From NCBI GenBank assembly GCA_047967505.1, contig CM106539.1: a stretch of DNA of 64,000 nt; one strand, given 5' to 3'. Position numbers and translations under genes: made by a program. Each line of letters opens with the position of its first letter. The stretch's first letter is position 1. Below are positions 56,126 to 64,000 of this stretch, one piece after another. The notes below the pieces were generated by a model. It made no database searches. It was given only the letters and a program-made list of their open reading frames with translations, and was not told where the DNA came from. This stretch comes from Dipteris shenzhenensis. Its lineage: Eukaryota; Polypodiophyta; Polypodiopsida; Gleicheniales.

Positions 56126-59100
56126 GTGAAAGCATGCTACGGTGTCTAAAAAAGTACTCTTTTTGGCAAAGGTTCTAGCATAGATATAGTACTAAATTGT
56201 GTACTAAGAGCCTAGGGGATTCAGAAGGGGAACCTTACGATATCACGTGAGTGTACACTAGGTGGGTTTTTTGCAGATGATGCATAAGCTTATACATTAG
56301 GGGTGGGGGCCCTTTTATGTTTTGGCTAATCTTAAATTTAAGTTGGGGGGGGGGGGGGACTAATATTTACCCTAGATGTAGACATGATGTAGAAATGACA
56401 CACAAATACTCATTTGATAAGTCAGTCACTGGGTGTTCATGAACTAAGCCCAAAACTAACACTAGGTCTCCTTCATTGATGGTGATTCTTATTGTTAATT
56501 ATGGTAATTAAAGAGCTAATCGTGGCTAATTAAAGGGGCTAATGTTTAGAGAAAATAAGAGAAAAGGCTATGGAAAAAGGTGTAAGAAATGTTCCATAGT
56601 AATGCATTCCTACAAGCAAATTAAGCATAACATGGCCACATGAAACCACCACACCCACACCTATACCCTCTCACTCTTTCACTCTTTGATTTTGACCACA
56701 AGTTGGTTCTCCTAAGTTGTCCATATTCTCTTTTGGCATTTGTAAATATTCACTCTATCTTTCTAGTACACTTTGCTTTGCACACTTTGCAAAATTTCCC
56801 AATCACCCAACGACAAAGAGACTATCTATCAGAGGATTAAATAAAAAATGGAGTAATGGAAGGCTACATGGAGTCCCAATGTTGTAGATCCAAGAATATG
56901 GGTTTTAAGGGTGGTTCAAATCAAGGAACTTGAGATCCAACCTTGTAAGTCATGATATAAACAGTCTTTCATAATATAAAACAAATATATCATTAAATCA
57001 TTCTCTCTTTAATATAGGTTTACTATTTTATTCTAGTGTCTATAGTAGTGTAATATACATGTGTCTTTTCAATATTGCGACTGTGTGATCGCTATTTGAA
57101 TAGTGAATTTCTTAATAGAACCCTTCATTCAGAATTTGTGATAGGAAGGAAGTCATTAGACCGCTATGTGTAAGTCTTGGGACAATCTATGAGAGTCGAT
57201 GACCCTAGAACTATCAAAGCAAAGATGTGCATTGAAGGACACCATTACAAATGCCTTAATACACTATGGATCAGCGGCAGTGAACCTAATAACTAAGGAA
57301 ACCATGATAGATTTGGGCTTGGAAAAGATGTTATAAAGTAATTAGGTTAGTTGGCTTGCCAACAAAAGTAGAAATTAATTGCCCTCCCAAGTATGTGTAC
57401 ACATGTGGCCTATCCCATGGGTGAGGGCTTTTCACACGGTTGACCATACTCACCCACGAATGTAACTTTAACCACATGTTTTATTAACCATGGTAAAATG
57501 GAGCCAATTTTATCTTCAAAAATGGAGGGGGGAAATGGGGAAGCGTGAGAAAATGGGTTTCCTATCCTGCACATGACTTTTGCCCTATCTTATGCCGTGT
57601 ACTTTTGCCTCTTCAACCTCCATTGCCCTGGTAGGTAGCCTAGCTCAGACATCACTCCGTCATCGATCATCACAGATATCAACTCGGAGAATTGCTTCCA
57701 AGCTCCATAGATAGATGGCGAGATCACGTGAGGGACGCCATCGACGAGAGCATGAGCAGTGTAGCCTGTAGCTTGTAAGATATCCTGATCCATCATCTTC
57801 TTTTGCCCTCCAGGCCTCGTCTCCCTACACCCTTGCTCGTCGTTTCTCCTCTGTTTTCTTGCTTTGATCGTCTTCCTCATTCATCCATTTGCATGCTTTG
57901 ATCTTCATGCTCATCTTCCTCTTTTGAGTACCTCTAAGGAGGGTCTGTCCCCGTAGATGTATCCGATTGATGTCTGTCTCTCTCTACTTTACTCCCCTCC
58001 ATGAGAACCATGCCATGTTTTCGGGTCCAATACAATCTAGGAATGCATGGCGGGCGAAGATGGCGAGGATCCAGATGAGGAAAACAGGGAGAGAGGGCGC
58101 GAGAGAGAGAGAGAGAGGCTCACCATCACCCTATAGCATCCCTCTGTTGTAATGGTTGTGCTCGCTTAAGAGAGAGAGAGAGAGAGCTGGGCATGTTTGC
58201 AGGGGATAAACAAGAGAGTTTCCAAAGAGAGAAAGAGAGAGAGAGACAGAGAGACAGAGAGAGAGGCAAGGCGTTGGCACCGGTTCATGAGTTGCATGTG
58301 ATTAATGAATGAGAAGGAAAGTTGAAGAGAGACAAAGAAAGAAAGAGAATGAACAAGTGGGAGACAGACTGAGAAAGAAGCGTGGGGAAGGGAAGGGAAG
58401 GGAAAGGAAGTCATGTGATTGTTGATGATTTGATCGATGAGAAGGAAAGGTAACAAGACCAGATTTCTATGGCACAAGACAAAGAGATAATACATCTATT
58501 CTATTAGATTGGCATGTGCTATGTGCAGACTTTGCCTTAATGAATCACACTGCATGAAATCCAAAGGAAGCCCAGCACCAACTATTAGGTTAGATAACAG
58601 CAATAGGCATTGCACTGAAGGAAGAGCTAATTCAAGACTTTGTTACAAGGGATTGTCTAGATTAAAAGATGCTTAAACCTAGAAAATAGACAAACAATAA
58701 TTAAAGCTTCAAACTATAGCACTGAAATCAAAAAATGAATTTACATGAGTGGGGAAAAATGGGTCGATTGAGTAGACAAGAGCAAAACAAGAACTTATAT
58801 TTTTCTACAAAGTGCCCATTATCATGCATACATGTCAGGAAAACACTTGGGGACTAACCAAATTTGGAGGTCTTGCGGAAAATGAGGTTCTAAGGATAGT
58901 TCTAGTAGAGCACAACTAAACAAGGTTGTGGTTTGACAAAGGTTGTGCTAGAAGAGGCTGGATTGAACTCTTCAAACCTAAAGAGACCCATGACTGAACC
59001 CTTTGAACTAATTTTTCCTATTTAGGACTAGCTTCAATACCTTTGATGTTTCACTCTATTATTCATGTGCTTTTTTTCAATTAAAATATGGGATGTGTTA

Positions 59101-60046
59101 TGAAATATGAAATGGAGGTTCTCATCATCGCGTACTTTTTCAGCAGTCAATGACAATTCACTGTGGACCTGGAAGTTTCTCATTTTTACCTTTAAAAAAT
59201 TTATTCTCTATTTCATAAACCTGCTAACTCTTAGGCACGTTTCATAGTGTACATCATCATACCTTCTAGTTTGAATATCTCCCACCTCCCGTTACCTCGA
59301 ATATCCCTACTGGTATTTCAGCCTCTACCATTTGGGCTTGGAAGTTCAAATCTTTGCACTAAGGATTTTTTTCTACCAGTAGCAACTTCTGCAAGCTTGG
59401 CTATAGCCTGATCGGTGGGCTCCTATAAGGTCCATTTCGAACCTACTTGCAGTCTTATATTGCAATATGTGTATTATTTTTTGGTATTTTTTGTAGGCAG
59501 CATCCTCTGAGAAACCTCTATTCTTGTTTTGGCTTTCACGTTCACACAGTCGGCCACATTACAAATTTAATAAAGAAATCTTTCTCCCCGCACCATAACT
59601 CTAGTCAACATTTTTGTTTCGCAACCTTACATGGGTGTTTTTTTTGAATCACAAACCTCTTTTTCGATCCATAACAAGTAATTGAGCTTTCACGATGCGA
59701 CTCATCTGTTCCTGGCCTTTGATGGGAAGCCTTAAATTGGTTGTCGTAAATTGATTCTAAGGCTCTCATGCGTACGTACTACATGTGATGAATTTCTAAT
59801 CGAATGCGACTATTTTCAGTCGGATAGTTAATTTGTAGAATAGACTACCGAGCTTCCTACATATGAGAATGCAAATGGTCCGAATTGGAAGGAATAGATG
59901 TGATGCTTTTCAACGGATAGGTTTGTAGGTTGCCTTATATACGAGTCCCTTAAATAGTCTAACCCTCATGGGTCTTAGAACTCATGTTGTCGGTTTCTGC
60001 ATAAATGCAATGATACTAAAGTATACATGTCATTATACATGTTACG
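56126..60046. other. Long intergenic stretch without a recognised gene
   Basis: AT-rich sequence with a 14-base G run at about 56345-56358. A 96-aa minus-strand ORF at 57590-57880 has no recognised domain. GC content rises moderately at 57.6-58.1 kb. No terminal repeats or transposon domains were found. Confidence 0.5.
58096..58270. repeat. Interrupted (GA)n microsatellite
   Basis: Three ga runs (58099-58116, 58170-58185, 58225-58265) separated by unique sequence. Confidence 0.85.
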
Positions 60047-60194
60047 TGTTGGGGTAAAGGGCAGTGTGCCCACCCACTTATATAGTGCCCATGTATACTC
60101 ATATATATATGATAGAGGAATAAGCTGGAGTAGCTTTTGCTCCACCACATTTTGGTGTCTCCTTACCCCTTTGTGTCTGTTCTCCTCTCACTCA
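60047..60194 (+). repeat. Putative Copia 5' LTR
   Basis: It spans about 148 bp and contains catgtatactcatatatatatg, a possible TATA region, about 90 bp before its end. It is separated from the primer-binding site by ac, the same 2-bp spacer as in the 12.2-18.1 kb element. Confidence 0.65.
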
Positions 60195-60208
60195 ACTGGT
60201 ATCAGAGC

Positions 60209-62758
60209 CCACGGTGTTCAATCTACGAGGAGCTCTCTGAGCTTGGCAATGGAGCTGTCGGGAGGCTGATGGCCGTCGAGCATGGGCATGGAAGGAGCTA
60301 TTTGTTGGTGATGAGAGGTGGCTATGGCGATGGCGGAGCTTGTGGCGATGGTGCTGGAGTTGCCTTGAGTAGTCCGTTGTGGGAGGAGGCCAAGTTGTAG
60401 GGCTGTGGCGCTGGAGGCCACTCATTGATGGAAGTGCATTGCAGATCAACTAGAGGCATGGAGGTCGTGGAGCTCGTTCATCATGGTAGAGAAGCATTGA
60501 CATTGAAGATGCTATGAAGGCGTTGAAGGTGCACTATGGGTTGAGCCGGGGAGCCTTGCGTTAGGTGCTCGTTGTAGTTCCATCAATGGAGCTACTATTG
60601 CATAAAGGCCGGCTTAGGAACCGTCATGGCGGCTGCTTTCTTGCAGCTTGTTGGAGAAGCTGAAGCCTTGGTTGCTACTCTAGGCATGCCTGCTACTGCA
60701 AACTCCTTTGAGATCGACTGAGTCGCATGGGCGCTTGTTTGAAGTTTGAGGCGCTGAAGTGTCTCGGTGGCTGGGAGCTTGGCTATTGTGCTGTGACTCA
60801 GAGAGGCACTGTTATTGCTTGTTCTGTTTGGAGCATCATTCGCTAGCCTGCAATTGTAGGAAGGCCGTTGAAGGAGTCATCGGATGGAGGAGGCTTGTGC
60901 TCAATGAGCTACTTGGCTCAAGGGACTTTGCTTGGCTTGTGAGCCCATTCGTAGTGATTGTGAGTCATGGTTGCTTTCAGGGTGCCAAAAATGAGATGGC
61001 ATTGGATGATGCAAGCTGCATGGAGGGAAGAGTTGACGATGCCGAGGAGCCATTGTAGAGCCATTTGCTCTATTGAGTCACCGTCTTGAATGTGGCTGGG
61101 CCGAGAGGGCGCTTGGAGCATGTATTCCTATGGAGGCTTCACATTGATGAAGCTGGAGCTACCTCAGTCTCTGGAGATGTATGAGGCATCGAGTAGTTTC
61201 TCTCTCTCAGAGATACAAAGGACCTATTCTTTCTCTCACGAACTATTTTAGAATGAGAAACACTCAGCCTTTCTCCTATTTTAGAATGAGAAACACTCAG
61301 CCATAGCCATTCTTGGCACTTGCAGGTTCTAGTCTTGGCATAGTTCTTTGCCATTGTCTCTAGCTCATCTGGGAGCTGTTGGGGAGCCTCTGGATTGCAT
61401 GTTTAATGCAGTTGAATGCCTGGGGGAATGCCAGTGATTGTATTTGTGCTCTTGGAGCTGAGGACATGCTGATTTGAGGCTGTTGCTTGGACACTTTGCG
61501 GGACTGGTCATATGCCATTTTGCAATCTTGCACAAGGAGCTTTCGATCTGTACATCACTTTGGCAGTGGTAGTGAGACATGCTTTTGACAGTGGTACATG
61601 CCTGGTTGAGATGCATTGACAGTTCGTTGGATGCATGGTTATTTGCCTATGTTCGATACATACAGTGGTACGGTAATGTATTGAGATCCTGTCAGATTAG
61701 CATTGTTTGGAGCTATTTCAGGGCTGGTTTGTCAGCATTTTGGGGCTGATTTGATACCGTATTCGGGGCTGATTTTATGGCATTGTGTTTGCCATTGGTC
61801 AGGACATTACAATTGCTGCTGTTGCTGTTTTTATGACAAAACAATCATTTTCAGGACTGAATATCTCTTTCCTGGTGCGGAATTGCACTTTGTGCCGAAC
61901 TGGAAAGTTGTAGCTCACAGAACATACTACAACTTTGGTTTTGGAAGCAAATTGATCTGGTATAAGCTGCAGGAGTTACAGCCTCTGCAAAACCACAAAA
62001 AGTTGCAGTCTACTGTCTATTTGTGACCAATGTGCAAGAAGCTGTTTTTCAGGTGAGAATATCTGAGAATCCACAAGGATTTTGCTCTTGAGCTCAACTG
62101 ACAAGTTGTAGATCTTTCTACCAGCTACAACTTTTCTGTTTACAGCTTTGGCATCCGGTCTTTCAGTGAAAAGATATCGCTGTTCAAAGATAGGGACAGC
62201 GTGTTATTTTGCCCAAAGTGGCTGTGAGGTATTGTTGTAGGAATTTCTCTTGCACAACAGTGAATTGGGAACTCACAGTAAATTACAGAAAGTGATTGGG
62301 ATCTCACTTCAGTCCAAGTGCATTATTGGCATTTTGGCAAGTCACTTTGGCACATTTGGCAAGTGGTGAATGCTTGATTTTGTTGCCAAAGGATTGCGCG
62401 CTTGAGGTGATGCATTGGTGATGCAGTAAATGCCACTTCGATGCATTATGGATTTGCATTGGTGGATGCCGCACTTATGTGTATGGATAGTTGAGCTGGG
62501 CTCCTATTGCCATTGGTTGAGCAGGCATTGCTCATTTGATTTAGTGCATTTCTTACTTAGATTGCCAGGCATTGGCAGGTTACTGGGCTGCATATATTCT
62601 TGTTTATGCCTCTTTATGGCTGAGTGCTATTGAGCATTGGATCAGCCAGTTTATTTGGAGACTTGATTGGTCTGGACAACACTATATTGGACAACACTAT
62701 ATTTTTTGGTCATTTGGGTTGCCTATTGCACTATACTGCTCTTTGGTTGTGAGCTATT
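60209..62758 (+). other. Gag/protease position of the Copia element, no coding remnant
   Basis: About 2.5 kb where gag and protease should be. It holds no zinc knuckle, no D-S/T-G motif and only short ORFs. The sequence is G/T-rich with short repeated words (gcattttggggctg, tggacaacactatat twice, and a 26-bp direct repeat with gaatgagaaacactcagcc). It looks replaced rather than merely decayed. Confidence 0.5.
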
Positions 62759-64000
62759 GTGCCACAGAAAATGTCTACTGTAGGTATGGAAGCTCTTACA
62801 ACATTGAGATACATTCCTGTTATGGATGTCTCTCAAATTTTATGTCATGATTGTGATGATGATCAGCAGTCAGGATCCTCTTTTGTGAGGAAGACAGTCA
62901 GTGAGAGGTATCTTGAGCCATTGCATTTGGTTCATAGTGCAGTTTGTGGGCCTATGCCTACCGTTTCACTGGGTGGCGCCTCTTACTTTGTGACATTTGT
63001 TGATGCTGCTACAAAGTACATATGGGTATATCCGATTCGGCAGAAGCATGATGTATATGATACATTTCAGCGCTTCTTGGGTAATGCTGAAAATCAGTCA
63101 GGAAAGAAGCTATTGAGCTTGATGACTGATGGTGATGCAGAGTTTACCTCTCCTAGATTTCAGCATCTATGTGATACACTTGGTATCAGGAGGGTGTTGA
63201 CCACTCATCTTTTTGCTCACAATGCCTTAGCAGAAGGCATAAATCGGATTCTATTGGATAGGATTGGTAGCATGCTAGGATATGCAAGTCTTACTGAATG
63301 CTATTAGGCTGAGGCATGTAAGACAGCTGCATACTTGCTTAACAGGTCACCCAAGAGATCTCTGAATGGTAGAGTGCCCTTTGACTTCTTGACAGGCAGG
63401 GCACAATGTTATGAGCATTTACGTGTGTTTGGCTGCGAGGCTTATGCTTATGGTTCCCGATCGAGGAGCTGTATCTTCCTTGGATACAGTGAGTCCAGTG
63501 AGGACTATAGGTTATGGGATTCTTTAACTAGAGAGTTGATACACAGCCATAATGTCTATTTCAAAGAGGATGCTATGTTTAGACAGCCCAGGACTGTGGA
63601 TAGCAGGAGAGTGGTGTTCTAGGAGGGTGTAAGTGCACTGATACCTCCAAATTCTTTGCAGGGGCAGCCCATATCCCTTGGAGTGGGAGGTTTTTCCCAC
63701 GGTGAACAGGTTATAAAGTTGGGACAGCCACGATTACTTCCTGATTTTGGTCAGAGACAATTAGATGTCTCGAGTATTCCACAGGTTTATACTCCTATGG
63801 AGATTGTTGATGCATCTTCTATGGACAGTTACAGTTTACTCCCAGGATGTGGAGTGCCTCTTGTAGATGAGGATGAGGCTATGCATGGTGAGGAGGATAC
63901 CTTGGCTAATGATGCCCGGTATGATCCATTGGCCGGTTATGCCAGGACAGATGTGGTTTCTGCAGTTATTAACTCAGGTCATATTGCACATGGGCAGAAA
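62759..64000 (+). pseudogene. Copia integrase and start of the linker to RT, with amber stops
   Basis: Motifs LHLVHSAVCGPMP, GGASYFVTFVDAATKYIWVY, LMTDGDAEFTSP and NALAEGINRI mark the integrase core. The first catalytic residue is changed (HSA instead of HSD), while the second Asp and the Glu remain. An amber codon interrupts at about 63305 where the family has FWAEA. After LLNRSPKRSLNGRVPFD, HLRVFGCEAYAYG, CIFLGYSE and RRVVF comes TAG (63620-63622). The frame then stays open to the end of the window through a low-conservation linker. Non-functional. Confidence 0.85.

Larger units (their letters stand above)
60047..64000 (+). mobile_element. Decayed Ty1/copia element, 5' LTR to integrase, cut by the window end
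   Basis: An LTR-like segment (60047-60194, starting tgttggggtaaagg and ending ctctcactca) is followed by the primer-binding site tggtatcagagc at 60197-60208. A Copia integrase relic begins at 62759. LTR length and terminal bases are inferred from the primer-binding site and by analogy with the element at 12.2 kb, since the 3' LTR lies outside the window. It is in plus orientation and of a different subfamily from the first two Copia copies. Confidence 0.8.

Noticed and set aside
57590-57880. Hypothetical 96-aa gene on the minus strand
   Set aside because: There is no domain, no similarity to anything recognised, no promoter or splice signal, and the length is within chance for this composition.
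60197-60208. tRNA-like tggtatcagagc words (also at 17954-17965)
   Set aside because: These are primer-binding sites complementary to the initiator tRNA 3' end. No cloverleaf surrounds them.

Overview
The window is nuclear DNA of a land plant. It is dominated by nested class I and class II transposable elements, with one convincing host gene: a hybrid proline-rich cell-wall protein at about 28.1-29.6 kb. Plant-type CACTA (En/Spm) elements, Ty1/copia elements primed by initiator-Met tRNA, hAT elements and the SPPPP-rich wall protein support a plant. I cannot name the lineage. No rRNA, tRNA, CRISPR or prokaryotic operon is seen.

Layout. A 5'-truncated Copia remnant (about 660-1204) precedes a complete 8.3-kb CACTA element A (1502-9769, TSD agt). 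A degenerate minus-strand gene of unrecognised family (about 9960-12235) is split by a full-length Copia element (12236-18142, two 175-bp LTRs, TSD cagtg). A plus-strand CACTA transposase fragment E follows (18.6-20.2 kb), then hAT-1 (21550-26952, TSD caccccag), then the host gene. From 31.8 to 56.1 kb there is a nest: CACTA fragment D is split by CACTA-B (32142-38804, TSD cat) and then cut by CACTA-C (from 40274). CACTA-C is itself split by an 11.4-kb hAT (hAT-2, 41515-52898, TSD gttagggt). The window ends inside a decayed third Copia element (from 60047).

The most unusual object is hAT-2. Between verified ends and target-site duplications it holds an intact 895-aa hAT transposase ORF. On the same strand, about 350 bp away, is an intact 553-aa protein kinase ORF with its catalytic residues retained. 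It also holds a 2.4-kb satellite made of 155-bp and 281-bp units in a 1,027-bp higher-order period, and a GC-richer block that may be a promoter or leader. Splice-acceptor-like sequences sit just upstream of both ORFs, so one leader could feed two alternatively spliced products. I know of no described plant hAT with this layout, but I could not search.

The CACTA elements share subterminal palindromes built on gctatatagc, a conserved hairpin near one end, a long pyrimidine/ATGC repeat block between two opposed genes, a tnp2-like transposase and a tnpA-like protein. All the CACTA and Copia genes are broken, mainly by amber codons that look like C-to-T decay. The two hAT transposases are the best preserved; that of hAT-1 is interrupted once, by UGA followed by CUA, just before its dimerisation domain.
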